Positions 15,509 to 24,036 of a stretch of DNA of 34,653 nucleotides are shown one piece after another. Both the position numbers and the translations under genes were made by a program. Positions within the stretch are counted from its first letter, which is position 1. Every line of letters begins with the position of its first letter. Under the pieces are notes generated by a model that worked only from the letters and a program-made list of their open reading frames with translations, was not told the origin of the DNA and did no database searches. Source of the DNA: Limisphaera sp. (GTDB lineage: Bacteria; Verrucomicrobiota; Verrucomicrobiia; Limisphaerales; Limisphaeraceae); the NCBI GenBank assembly GCA_025057755.1, contig JANWVC010000027.1:1-34653 (forward strand), given 5' to 3'.

Positions 15509-16429
15509 ATGGTCATGCCGGTTTGCATCAGCCCGCGGGATCCACATGCGGTAGCCGCCGAGGTGCAGGCGGCGTATCGAGAGATGTTTCCTGAAGGTGA
15601 CCCTTTATTTGTATCTCGGGTCTTTGGTTGGACCATTCAAGCGTTTCGCGGAGAGGTGCCAGGTTACCAGTCAGCCGATACAGGTTATCACGACCTAGAA
15701 CACACCTTGTTGGAGACCCTCTGCTTTGCGCGGCTATTGTTGAGCCGACATCGGGCGGGGGTGGAACCGCAGTTGACGCAGCGTCATTTCGAACTGGGGC
15801 TGCTGGCGGTGCTGTTTCACGACGCGGGCTATTTGAAGCGGGCTGGAGATCTGGAAGGCACGGGGGCCAAATACACGCTGGTGCATGTGCACCGCAGCGC
15901 CGAATTTGCGCGAGCGTTGCTTCAAGCCCAGGGGTATCCGCCCGGGGATGTGCAGACAGTGGAGACGATGATCCTTTGCACGGGCTTGGACGCGCGCCCG
16001 GAGTCCTTGCCGTTTGCGGATGAGGCGGAACGCGTGGTGGGTTGTGCGCTTGGGACGGCGGATTTGTTAGCCCAAATGGCGGCTGAGGACTATTTGGAGA
16101 AACTGCCAGCCTTGTATGCGGAGTTTGCTGAGGCGGCAGCCTATGCACGAGATCCGCAGAGTTTTGTAGCGGTGTATCGGAGTCCGGAGGATTTATTGCG
16201 GCGCACGCCGGAGTTTTGGGAGCAATGGGCGCGGCCCCGGTTGGAGCGAGAGTTGGGGGGGGTCTATCGCTTCCTGAATGATCCGTACCCGGATGGGCCC
16301 AATGAGTATTTGGAAAGGATTGAGCAACACATGGCCCGCTTGCGGGCGCGTTTCGGTTTGACCGGGGCTGGCTCACCTGGAGAGGCTTGGTATCGAGCTG
16401 ATCAGCAGGACTCCACAGGCTTTGTTTAG
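15509..16429 (+). CDS. HD-domain phosphohydrolase-like protein
   Basis: 306 residues from the ATG at 15509; a TTG at 15494 and an ATG at 15515 are alternatives. Metal-binding residues of an HD fold are visible: YHDLEHTLLE, LLAVLFHDAGYLK and a later aspartate in ALGTADLLAQMAAEDY. No other domain or membrane segment is seen, so the substrate is unknown; related proteins hydrolyse nucleotides or cyclic nucleotides. It is divergent from glnD across about 230 bases that would hold both promoters. Its TAG overlaps the stop of the convergent sigma-54 regulator gene by two bases. Good confidence for the fold only. Confidence 0.82.
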   Translation: MVMPVCISPRDPHAVAAEVQAAYREMFPEGDPLFVSRVFGWTIQAFRGEVPGYQSADTGYHDLEHTLLETLCFARLLLSRHRAGVEPQLTQRHFELGLLAVLFHDAGYLKRAGDLEGTGAKYTLVHVHRSAEFARALLQAQGYPPGDVQTVETMILCTGLDARPESLPFADEAERVVGCALGTADLLAQMAAEDYLEKLPALYAEFAEAAAYARDPQSFVAVYRSPEDLLRRTPEFWEQWARPRLERELGGVYRFLNDPYPDGPNEYLERIEQHMARLRARFGLTGAGSPGEAWYRADQQDSTGFV

Positions 16430-17880
16430 GTTCGAGAATTGGGCGTGGTCACTTCTGCATCTGGCTCGGAGTGTTCCTCCGGGGACGGGCGAGTGCCCAA
16501 GATTTCGTGCAATTTGTTGCGCAGCGTGCGGATGCTGATGCCAAGCAGGCGTGCGGCGTGCGTGCGATTGCCTTTGCAATACTCCAGCGCAGCCAGGATG
16601 TGTTGTCGCTCCAATTCGGCCAGGGGAGGGAAATGTCCGTCAGGAGCGGGGCCTGGGCGGGCAGCCGGTGGAGCCGGAGGGGCTGGGGCCGCAGGAGTGG
16701 ACCGCAGGTGAATGGGCGCGACCAAACCGAGGTGCGCCGGTTCGATACGTTCTTCGTCCGTGCATAGGATGACGGCACGTTCGACCACGTTTTGCAGTTC
16801 GCGTACGTTGCCAGGCCAGTTGTGGTTTTGAAGCGCTTCTATGGCGGCCTCGGATAGGCGCTTTGGGTGCACGCCGTGCTTCCGGCTGAATCGGCGGATG
16901 AATTCCTCGGCCAGGGGCACGATGTCGCTGCGACGTTCCCGAAGGGGCGGCAGATGGATGGGCACGACGTTGAGCCGGAAGAAGAGGTCCTGGCGGAACT
17001 CCTTACGTTCCACGCTCAGTTCAAGATTACGGTTGGTGGTGGCGATGACGCGGACGTCTACCTTGATGGTGCGGGTGCCGCCCACGCGTTCGAACTCGCG
17101 TTCCTGCAGCACGCGCAAGAGTTTGGCCTGGACGCTTGTGGAGATTTCGCTGATTTCGTCGAGCAGGATGGTGCCGCCGTGGGCCAACTCGAAACGTCCC
17201 TCGCGTTTGGCGATGGCCCCGGTGAAGGCCCCTTTTTCGTGACCGAAGAATTCGCTTTCGATAAGATTTTCCGGAATGGCGGCGCAATTAACCTTAATGA
17301 AGGGTCCGTTGGCGCGGGGGCTTTCTCGATAGATGGCGCGTGCGACGAGTTCCTTGCCAGTGCCACTTTCGCCCTGGATGAGGACGGTGGCCTGAGTGCG
17401 GGCCACCTTGCGAATGAGCTGCCGTAGTTCCTGCATGGCGGGGCTGTTGCCGAGCAGCTCATGTTCGGCTTCGTCGGTTTCCTGGGAGAGGTAGCGGTTG
17501 ACTTTGAGGAGCTGGGTGAACTCTTCGGCTTTGCGAAGGATCACCTCGATCTGCTCGGTGGAAAAGGGTTTGATCAGGTAGTCAAAGGCCCCATTTTTCA
17601 TGCATTCCACGGCGGATTCCACACTGCCGAATCCCGTGGTGATGACGACCAAGGGGCGTTGGGGCCGTTGTTGCAGGGCTTTGAGCAGGTCTGTGCCGTC
17701 ACCGTCTGGAAGTCGGACGTCGAGGATGATTAAATCAAAGGTATCTGCCTGAAGGTACTCTTGGGCTTCGGCAATGGTCGAGGCCAGGGCCACGTCGTAG
17801 CGACGGCGCCGTAGGGTCTGCGCGAGGTTGTTGCGCAGAATGGCGTCGTCTTCGAGCACGATGATTTTTTCGATCGGCAT
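16426..17880 (-). CDS. Sigma-54-dependent response regulator, FlrC/ZraR-like
   Basis: 484 residues. The receiver domain carries acidic residues at 11-12 and phosphoacceptor D54 (ILDVRLPDGDG), with T and K switch residues (VVITTGFGS, YLIKPF). The AAA+ domain has GESGTGKE, GAFTGA, GGTILLDEISE and FRQDLFFRLNVVPIHLP. A Pro/Ala-rich linker (about residues 400-425) leads to a Fis-type DNA-binding end (KGNRTHAARLLGISIRTLRNKLHEILG), whose RTLRNKL form is frequent in FlrC-type flagellar regulators. It starts 3 bases after the preceding gene's stop, so it is the last gene of a four-gene unit. No cognate kinase lies beside it. The flagellar role is a guess from the C-terminal helix and the neighbour; the regulator family itself is certain. 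Confidence 0.94.
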   Translation of the reverse strand: MPIEKIIVLEDDAILRNNLAQTLRRRRYDVALASTIAEAQEYLQADTFDLIILDVRLPDGDGTDLLKALQQRPQRPLVVITTGFGSVESAVECMKNGAFDYLIKPFSTEQIEVILRKAEEFTQLLKVNRYLSQETDEAEHELLGNSPAMQELRQLIRKVARTQATVLIQGESGTGKELVARAIYRESPRANGPFIKVNCAAIPENLIESEFFGHEKGAFTGAIAKREGRFELAHGGTILLDEISEISTSVQAKLLRVLQEREFERVGGTRTIKVDVRVIATTNRNLELSVERKEFRQDLFFRLNVVPIHLPPLRERRSDIVPLAEEFIRRFSRKHGVHPKRLSEAAIEALQNHNWPGNVRELQNVVERAVILCTDEERIEPAHLGLVAPIHLRSTPAAPAPPAPPAARPGPAPDGHFPPLAELERQHILAALEYCKGNRTHAARLLGISIRTLRNKLHEILGTRPSPEEHSEPDAEVTTPNSRT

Positions 17881-17883
17881 GCG

Positions 17884-18309
17884 TTAGACCGAGCAGTGGC
17901 GTCGGTACAAGTCCGCGACGAAATGGGGTTTTTGGGCCATGGGCTGAGGCAGATGTCGTGGAGGCAACAGCCCGCGTGCCAGCAGGGCCTGCTGGATTTC
18001 ACGGTCCAGTTGAAGAATCCGCAAGAGCATGTTTTGAACTTGTTCTGTTAGCTTGCGCAGCTCGGCGGAGGGCAGCGGGTCATCGTTCCCTGGCAATGGA
18101 CATTGCCCGCGCCACCGCCGGATACCAGTCAACGCCTGCTCCAAGCGGAGAAGCAAGTCCTTTCTTCTCCGGTAAAAAAGGAACGACGGATACTCGGCGC
18201 TGCTGTGGAGACACTGTTGTTCGTCGTGATAGACGGCGAGCAATTCTCGACAGACAGCCTGATACTCTTGAAGCGCTTGGTGCAGCGGACTTGGGGCTTC
18301 GGCAACCAT
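17884..18309 (-). CDS. Small helical protein of unknown function, weakly FlgN-like
   Basis: 141 residues, largely helical and Leu/Gln/Arg-rich with no signal peptide. Segment 10-70 (VCRELLAVYHDEQQCLH, RRRKDLLLRLEQAL) and segment 85-115 (LRKLTEQVQNMLLRILQLDREIQQALLARG) could form an antiparallel coiled coil. The K-x-x-LL pattern followed by a late conserved-looking QLDREIQ helix recalls FlgN-type flagellar export chaperones, but the match is only by eye. It sits 15 bases after the TPR gene and 3 bases before the sigma-54 regulator gene, clearly cotranscribed. Real gene likely; function open. Confidence 0.7.
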   Translation of the reverse strand: MVAEAPSPLHQALQEYQAVCRELLAVYHDEQQCLHSSAEYPSFLFYRRRKDLLLRLEQALTGIRRWRGQCPLPGNDDPLPSAELRKLTEQVQNMLLRILQLDREIQQALLARGLLPPRHLPQPMAQKPHFVADLYRRHCSV

Positions 18310-18324
18310 GGCGAATTGCGTGAG

Positions 18325-19809
18325 TCAGGGCGTGGTGGGAATGGCGGATTCCAGCGGGGCCATGCTGGCGTGAACCGGCGGCGCCAGTTTACGCAAGGCC
18401 AGTTCGGCTCGGGTCAGCCACTGGACAAAATCCAAACGCCATCGCGCCATGTTCACGACGGCCTGGAGCCCGGGGCTGGTATCCGGGCCCAACTGAGCGG
18501 CGCTATCGAGGATGCGCTGATACGTTTGCGCAGCGAGTTGAGGTTGCTCAAGCCGTTCGTAGGTCATGCCCACCTGATAAAGCACCGGCAGTTGCCAACT
18601 GGGTGAAGGGTCCAATTGTGCCAAGGTCAGGTAAATGTCCAGCGCCTTGGTATAGTCCCCTTCGCGGTAAAGTTGGTTGGCAATCTCGTTACCTGTGCGA
18701 CGTTGCCAGTAGGCCCAGACTTCCGGGCGGTCGGCCGAGCGGGCACGCTGTTCGGTGAGCAATTTTAGTACCTGTTGGAGGGCTTCGCTGTTTCGCCCGA
18801 GTTGTTTCAGGGCGGATGCCAGAAGGAATCGGACCTCGGGTTGTTCGGCTGCATCCGGAAACCGTTCCAAGAAATCGTAGGCGTGACTGGCTGCCTCGTC
18901 GTGACGGCCCACGGCGGCGAGGGATCGGATCAAACGGTATTGGGCCAACGGACGGTTCAGATAAGGACTGTTCTGCCGCAGCAATCGGGAGTAGAACTCT
19001 GCTGCCTCAGCGAATCTGCCGCCCAGGTAATGCGTTTCGGCAATCTCAATTTGAGCCTGCAGCACCAAGCGCTGGTAATACTCCAAATGATCACTTTTGA
19101 GGACCAGTGCCGCGGTCATGACGCTGTAGAATTTGGCCAGGGCCAGGTTGTTCAGCCCCATTTGTCGGAACAAGAGTCCCTGGCGGAGCAACACTTCCGG
19201 CACCCGCGGGTCGGACGGCCATTTTTGAACGAATTGTGAGTAAATCTGTTGCGCCCGTGTGAGGTCATTCTCATCTTGTGCCACCAAGGCCAGTTCGAGT
19301 AAGGCTCCGCGTTGGATCTCTTCCGGTACATCTTCGGCCAACAGTTGAATCAACAGTGGTGCGGCCTGTGTGGTTTGCCGCGTCAGCCGCAGGTGTCGAG
19401 CTAGCTCGAGCTGACCTTGGAATTGTTTGAGTCGTTCGGATTCCTGGGCCAAGAGAATTTCGGGCTTGCGAGGGGGCCAGACCAATGGAGGCGAGGGTGC
19501 ATTGGTCTGTTCAGGGATCAATGGGCGCAGGTCTGACCGGTCCGACGCTGGAGCGAGTTGATGGACCGTCGAGCCGCTCAAGCCGCTGGAATTATTTGTA
19601 CCATTATCAGCCAGCGATGAGATGGGATCCGTTGAGAGAATGATGTTTGTGGATTGCTGATCGGGGGCTGGCCACGCTCGGTGGATGTGACTTTGGAATG
19701 CCAAAAGCGCGGCCATAACCCAACATGCCCGGCTCTTTTGGCCGAGCTTGGCCCAAAAGGTTTTGCCGCTTCGAGCCCGATTTTCTGAGCTTGGGCGTAG
19801 AACGCTCAC
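18325..19809 (-). CDS. Exported TPR-repeat protein
   Basis: 494 residues beginning at a GTG (19809) that overlaps the upstream stop as GTGA, which fixes the start by coupling. A basic N-terminus and a hydrophobic stretch (CWVMAALLAFQ, residues 29-39) look like a signal peptide or anchor. After a Ser/Pro-rich linker (to about residue 110), the rest is helical repeats with TPR spacing: ALLELALVAQDENDLTRAQQIYSQFVQKWP, AQIEIAETHYLGGRFAEAAEFYSRLL, LLASALKQLGRNSEALQQVLKLL, QVGMTYERLEQPQLAAQTYQRIL. TPRs bind partner proteins, here probably in the periplasm or envelope. Operon with the unknown protein upstream and the FlgN-like gene downstream. Confidence 0.85.
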   Translation of the reverse strand: MSVLRPSSENRARSGKTFWAKLGQKSRACWVMAALLAFQSHIHRAWPAPDQQSTNIILSTDPISSLADNGTNNSSGLSGSTVHQLAPASDRSDLRPLIPEQTNAPSPPLVWPPRKPEILLAQESERLKQFQGQLELARHLRLTRQTTQAAPLLIQLLAEDVPEEIQRGALLELALVAQDENDLTRAQQIYSQFVQKWPSDPRVPEVLLRQGLLFRQMGLNNLALAKFYSVMTAALVLKSDHLEYYQRLVLQAQIEIAETHYLGGRFAEAAEFYSRLLRQNSPYLNRPLAQYRLIRSLAAVGRHDEAASHAYDFLERFPDAAEQPEVRFLLASALKQLGRNSEALQQVLKLLTEQRARSADRPEVWAYWQRRTGNEIANQLYREGDYTKALDIYLTLAQLDPSPSWQLPVLYQVGMTYERLEQPQLAAQTYQRILDSAAQLGPDTSPGLQAVVNMARWRLDFVQWLTRAELALRKLAPPVHASMAPLESAIPTTP

Positions 19810-20672
19810 TGGGATCGGTAAATGGCCTGACTGGTCGGGACCGGCGTGGCCAATGGAGGGCGAAAGCCCATGTCCACGGGCACCAACACCCGGGCAGGCA
19901 CAGGGTTACTGGCACCGGGCACCGGTTTGAAAAACTCGACCAGCATTTGTGGCGTCACAAGTAGCAGTTGGCTTGCCGAATCCAATTGATTGGTAGTTGA
20001 CGAAGTGTTGGTTTGTGCCAGGCCGGCCATCGAGGGATCTGCGAATGCGAAGTCATACGCTGGCATCTGGACAGCGGAATTCGGGGCATTCGAGGGTGAT
20101 TGCGAGTTCGTCGTCTGAGGATTCCACTCCGAAGTGGGCGCCCAACGACCGGTATCCACCGTGCTTGCGTGTGGGCTTGGTGTTAAAACCGCTTGAGCAG
20201 GTTCCACGGAAACGTTATTTGATGTGGGGTCAGGTATAACGTTAGAGTTGATTTGTTTCTTTGGACCAATGGCAGCTGTGTTCTCGATGTTGTTTGTGTC
20301 CGTTATCGTTACAAATCTGATCGCAGGTGGGCCGACTGTCAATAAATACCCTAGTGTCAAGCCTTCGCCTTGCGAACTTGGGCTGCAGGCGGTCCATAAG
20401 GCGATCCATAGTGCTGCATGGGCGTGCCGAAGAGGGATTGCCTCGCCAATTAGACGAATTGGGTGATTTAATGGTGTATTTGCCATTCTTGGATGGGTGT
20501 TTTGGCCCTTGTGCAACCTGTTTCTGCTTCCTACCACTCTTGTAAATCTTCGTTTCGGGATTCGCGGCTTAACGCTTGATTGCGTTGACTGAGAACTCGT
20601 TGATTCACTTACGCCTGTTGCGTTTACGGATCGGCAATTTCTGCCCGGACTTGAGGAAAACTTTGCAGGCAA
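19806..20672 (-). CDS. Unknown low-complexity protein, first gene of the four-gene unit
   Basis: Up to 288 residues; no family recognised. The true start is uncertain: the ATG at 20672 gives a Ser/Arg-rich N-terminus, while an internal ATG at 20486 (MANTPLNHPIRL) would place a hydrophobic stretch (AALWIALWTACS) near the N-terminus as a possible signal. The middle is Asn/Thr/Ser/Pro-rich and probably disordered. The C-terminal part is better structured (LLLVTPQMLVEFFKPVPG, VLVPVDMGFRPP). Its TGA overlaps the GTG start of the TPR gene, so it is translated upstream of it. Likely exported and working with the TPR protein, which is inference from coupling. Confidence 0.6.
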   Translation of the reverse strand: MPAKFSSSPGRNCRSVNATGVSESTSSQSTQSSVKPRIPKRRFTRVVGSRNRLHKGQNTHPRMANTPLNHPIRLIGEAIPLRHAHAALWIALWTACSPSSQGEGLTLGYLLTVGPPAIRFVTITDTNNIENTAAIGPKKQINSNVIPDPTSNNVSVEPAQAVLTPSPHASTVDTGRWAPTSEWNPQTTNSQSPSNAPNSAVQMPAYDFAFADPSMAGLAQTNTSSTTNQLDSASQLLLVTPQMLVEFFKPVPGASNPVPARVLVPVDMGFRPPLATPVPTSQAIYRSQ

Positions 20673-21133
20673 GGTTTGCCCGGAAGCTTTTCTAGTGGAG
20701 TTGATTCGGGTCTCTCTTGGGGGTGGCTTTGAACCGCTGCGTGGCCGGCTGGAGTTTTTCGCCTTGGAAAAGACAAGGGTGGCCTGCTTGAGGACACTGT
20801 TCGAGTTGAAAACGGTATGCGGGCTGGCGATGGGTGTGAAGGAGGATTTGGGATATTCGTTCCAAGTGAGGTGGGTGCCTTGAAGGGGCGTGTTCCGGGC
20901 ACTGATGCAGGCTATGTGCGGCGTGGGCTCGCGTTTTTACCGGAGGGTAAAGGTTTTTCTCGGTGAGTTCGGCCCTTTCTCCGGTTTCGGGTATGTTTGT
21001 GGGAATGCACCATGAATGACTTGCGGTGAGGTTTGGGTCAATTTCCCGAGGCGTTTGGACGAAGCAGGAGCCGGGGGATTGGGCTTTACAGTCGGTTGCG
21101 CTTGGGTAGTCTGCTGGAAGGAAGGACGCAGCT
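20673..21133. other. Intergenic region between divergent genes
   Basis: About 460 bases separate the divergent four-gene unit (-) and the exosortase-associated lipoprotein gene (+), so both promoters should lie here. Short ORFs on either strand have no coding character. I see no repeat, riboswitch or sigma-54 -24/-12 element that I would defend. Confidence 0.5.
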
Positions 21134-21577
21134 ATGAACGCGAAACTCGGTTTGGTGACGGCATTGGCGGCGGGAGCAGCGGTACTGTTGAGTGGCTGTG
21201 CCGGGCCGGAGCAGAAGCTGGGTCGAGGCTTGCGCAATACGACTGAATTGGTGCGTTGGGGTGAGCTGCGAAGGACGGTGGAGCAGACCGCTTTGTTCGA
21301 TTCGCCCGATGAGGCTTACACGACCGGGTTGGTCCGTGGGTTTAATCGCTCGATGGCCCGTGTGGGCATTGGGTTGTATGAGATTGTGACGGCTCCTTTT
21401 CCACCGTACGGACCTGTGGCAACCACGTATTTGAATCCCGAGCCGGTTTACCCGGATAATTATAAGCCGGACATTTTGGCTGTGCCGGCATTTGATTCTT
21501 CCAACGAATTGGGCTTTAGTGGTGGCGACGTCGCTCCCATGGTCCCGAACAGCCGGTTTAAGATTTTTGATCGCTGA
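21134..21577 (+). CDS. Exosortase-associated lipoprotein, TIGR04073 type
   Basis: 147 residues with a GGAAGGA ribosome binding site before the ATG. A lipoprotein signal (LAAGAAVLLSGC) places the lipidated Cys at residue 22. The mature part reads AGPEQKLGRGLRNTTELVRWGELRRTVEQTALF, then YTTGLVRGFNRSMARVGIGLYEIVTAPFPPY, the conserved core that I recognise as the TIGR04073 family. That family co-occurs with exosortase/PEP-CTERM sorting systems, mostly in Verrucomicrobiota and relatives. The molecular role of the family is unknown. No exosortase gene is in the window. IspE follows after 68 bases. Confidence 0.85.
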   Translation: MNAKLGLVTALAAGAAVLLSGCAGPEQKLGRGLRNTTELVRWGELRRTVEQTALFDSPDEAYTTGLVRGFNRSMARVGIGLYEIVTAPFPPYGPVATTYLNPEPVYPDNYKPDILAVPAFDSSNELGFSGGDVAPMVPNSRFKIFDR

Positions 21578-21645
21578 GCGTCGCACAGTGTGGGGCGTTG
21601 CTCTTTGCGCACCGGTCGCTATGAATCCGGTGCGTTTTACTTTCC

Positions 21646-22539
21646 ATGACGCTGGTTGAACGATCGCCTGCCAAATTGAATCTGTTTTTGAATATCTTGG
21701 GCCGTCGTGCTGATGGTTACCACGAGTTGGAAACGATCCTTCATCCGTTGGCCGTTTGGGATTATTTGCATTTTGAGACACGGCCGGCAGGGATCGAATT
21801 GAGCTGTGACGACGCGCGTTTGCCGGTGGATGATCGGAACTTGGTGTATCGAGCCGCGCGGCGTTTTTTTGAGGTGACAGGCCTGCGTGGCGGGATCCGA
21901 ATTCACTTGGAGAAACGGATCCCGCATGGGGCGGGGTTGGGGGGGGGGAGTGGCAACGCGGCAACCACTTTGCGAATTTTGAATGAATGCTATGGTCGGC
22001 CCTTGGATTCGGACTGGCTTCAGAAATTGGCAGCCGAATTGGGGGCTGACGTGCCGTTTTTCTTGTGGAGTCGGCCTGCGCTGGCGCTCGGACGAGGGGA
22101 TTGTTTACGACCCTTGGATTGGTTTGCGGCTTTTGAAGGTTGCGCCTTTGTGGTGGTTTATCCCGGATTTGGCATTGCCACGCCATGGGCGTATGCTCAG
22201 ATGATTCGTTTTCCCTCGGGGTTACAAGGAAGACCGGGCCGGGCGCAGGCGGCCCTGGCTGCTTTTCAAGGGACAGACCCATGTTTGGCTGCCGCCGAGT
22301 TTTTCAATGCCCTGGAGCTACCCGCGTTTGAAAAATATCCAGTGTTGGAACTTTATCAGGAATTCTTCATGGAACAGGGAGCCCTCGGTGCCAGAATGAC
22401 GGGCAGCGGATCGGCCGTCTTTGCCTTGGCTCGGAATCTGGCCACAGCTCAACGGATGGAAGCCGCTTGGAAGGAGCAGTTCGGGTATCAATTGTGGACG
22501 GCCGTGGTTCCAGTGCGGCCGACGTCCGACATGCCGTGA
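21646..22539 (+). CDS. ispE: 4-diphosphocytidyl-2-C-methyl-D-erythritol kinase IspE
   Basis: GHMP-family kinase that phosphorylates CDP-methylerythritol in the MEP pathway to isoprenoid precursors; cytosolic. 297 residues, the normal length. Visible motifs: N-terminal SPAKLNLFLNILGRRADGYHEL (catalytic Lys and substrate-binding His), the glycine-rich phosphate-binding loop PHGAGLGGGSGNAATTL, GADVPFFLW, and the C-terminal MTGSGSAVFAL loop. The phosphate-binding loop is encoded with a run of ten G (21939-21948), an uncommon choice of glycine codons. The gene stands alone after the lipoprotein gene and converges on the phosphotriesterase-like gene across 111 bases. Confidence 0.95.
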   Translation: MTLVERSPAKLNLFLNILGRRADGYHELETILHPLAVWDYLHFETRPAGIELSCDDARLPVDDRNLVYRAARRFFEVTGLRGGIRIHLEKRIPHGAGLGGGSGNAATTLRILNECYGRPLDSDWLQKLAAELGADVPFFLWSRPALALGRGDCLRPLDWFAAFEGCAFVVVYPGFGIATPWAYAQMIRFPSGLQGRPGRAQAALAAFQGTDPCLAAAEFFNALELPAFEKYPVLELYQEFFMEQGALGARMTGSGSAVFALARNLATAQRMEAAWKEQFGYQLWTAVVPVRPTSDMP

Positions 22540-22650
22540 TGGGAGGAAGCGTCTTCGGACCGTCAGCGAGCTGTTGAGATTGCGGACGGATGCGTGTCCC
22601 TGCATTGACCGCCAGGGGATCACGGTGTCCACTAGTGGTCCGGAGAAAGG

Positions 22651-23784
22651 TTACAAGGCTCGTACACGAATGGCAAAGGCGCGGGCGGGATTTGTGCGTA
22701 ACAATTGGTCAAGTTCCCTGGCGGTTACACCGGCGGCGAGCAGGTCCGGTTGGAGGCGCGTGCAGACAGCCGTGTAGGGTACTGGATTGCCGTTGTGGAA
22801 AGGTTTGATTACGGCCTGGCGGAGTTGTTCACCTTCCACGGCCCATCCGTCATCGTGCGAGACCAGCACGCGGTGCCAACACCCTGCTTGTTTCAAGTGC
22901 AGCAGCATGCGCACGTAATGTTCCGGTGTCCCGGCTCGGAGGTTGTAACCATCGAGGCTGATCCATGCCCCGAGACGCGCCGCGCGAACGCGTTCTTCGT
23001 CTGAGCCGTTTTGAGCGTGGGCCCAAACGAAGGCATCTGCGTGGACCCCTTCGGCATGGAGGATGCGAATCTGGTCGAAGGCAGCTACGCCGTCTGCCGT
23101 GTGAGCGCAGATGGTGAGGCCGCTTTGTAAGTGGACCCGGGCGGCTGCACGAAGCAACTTTTCGTGAAGAGGTGACAGCGGGCCGCGATCGGTGCCAAGT
23201 TTGATGAAACCCGGCCGAATCGAGGTGCCTTCGATGCTCTGCAGCCACTCTTGCAACCAGCGTTTTGCGAGCTGATCGGCCGTTTCTTCGAATGCGTGAC
23301 GCGGCAGATAGCGACAGCCGACCGCTCCGTAATAGCCGGTGTTGGTGATGATTCGGAGGCCGCTATGTTGGGCCAGTCGGCGCAGCAATCGAACGTCGCG
23401 TCCGATGTATTGCGGCGTGCATTCAAATAGGGCTTGCACACCCCGTGCCCGCAGCGCGTGCAAGTGAGGCAAAATCTGTTGAAAGGCCAGCTCAGGGTCG
23501 TAACGGGGGCCCGGCGCTTTCTCGGCTCCGAGGAAGTCAGTGACGACGTGTTCATGCGTAAGTGCGGGTCCCAGGTCATTGGCTTGGATAGGGCCGGTAA
23601 CGGTGTAGATGATTCCTTGAGGCGGGGTTCCGTGGGCGCCGGGGCAGGTTAGACGCTCTCGCCGCCCACACCCGGCTAGTAATAACAGGACCCATTGCAG
23701 GAAGCTTCTGCGGGAGGAACCCGTGGTGCAGGGTGGGAAGGCTCGAGGAAACCGAGAAAACATGGTTGGACCAGGCGCAAACAT
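22651..23784 (-). CDS. Phosphotriesterase-family metal hydrolase, Tat-exported lipoprotein
   Basis: 377 residues. The N-terminus has a twin-arginine motif (SSRRSFLQ, R25-R26) followed by a hydrophobic stretch and a lipobox (LLLLAGC, Cys39), so it is probably exported folded and lipid-anchored; translation may start at Met8. The mature part is an amidohydrolase-type TIM barrel with the expected binuclear metal ligands: THEH after strand 1, a bridging Lys in GFIKLGTDRG, His in ICAHTADG, His in VWAHAQNGSD and Asp in VLVSHDDGW. Phosphotriesterase-like proteins act as lactonases or esterases; the substrate is unknown. It is convergent with ispE and divergent from pncB. Confidence 0.88.
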   Translation of the reverse strand: MFAPGPTMFSRFPRAFPPCTTGSSRRSFLQWVLLLLAGCGRRERLTCPGAHGTPPQGIIYTVTGPIQANDLGPALTHEHVVTDFLGAEKAPGPRYDPELAFQQILPHLHALRARGVQALFECTPQYIGRDVRLLRRLAQHSGLRIITNTGYYGAVGCRYLPRHAFEETADQLAKRWLQEWLQSIEGTSIRPGFIKLGTDRGPLSPLHEKLLRAAARVHLQSGLTICAHTADGVAAFDQIRILHAEGVHADAFVWAHAQNGSDEERVRAARLGAWISLDGYNLRAGTPEHYVRMLLHLKQAGCWHRVLVSHDDGWAVEGEQLRQAVIKPFHNGNPVPYTAVCTRLQPDLLAAGVTARELDQLLRTNPARAFAIRVRAL

Positions 23785-24036
23785 AGTTTGCGGTCGTCGT
23801 GTGGGTGCTCGCCGGCTCAGTTTTGGGTTTAATCGTTCACGGCAACCAATCCTTAAGCCATGTGGCGGGGCAAGTCCAATCGTGTTCGGATGGATTTGAA
23901 GCTACGTAGATCGTTCGCAGGCGTTGGGGAATCGAACTGACTTGCGTCGGGGTCGCAGCCAAAATCGGGTGGAGTAGGAAGCCGGGCTCACCGGCCCGCT
24001 TGTCAAAAGGTGTCCGATCATGTGGAGCTGGGGCAA

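Noticed and set aside
20673..20760. Sigma-54 -24/-12 promoter for the four-gene minus-strand unit
   Set aside because: A GGGCAA...TTGC-like string is present on the minus strand but the spacing is two bases short of the consensus.
22629..22638. CCACTAGTGG palindrome between ispE and the phosphotriesterase-like gene as a terminator or operator
   Set aside because: A 10-base palindrome without loop, T tract or repeat copies can occur by chance.
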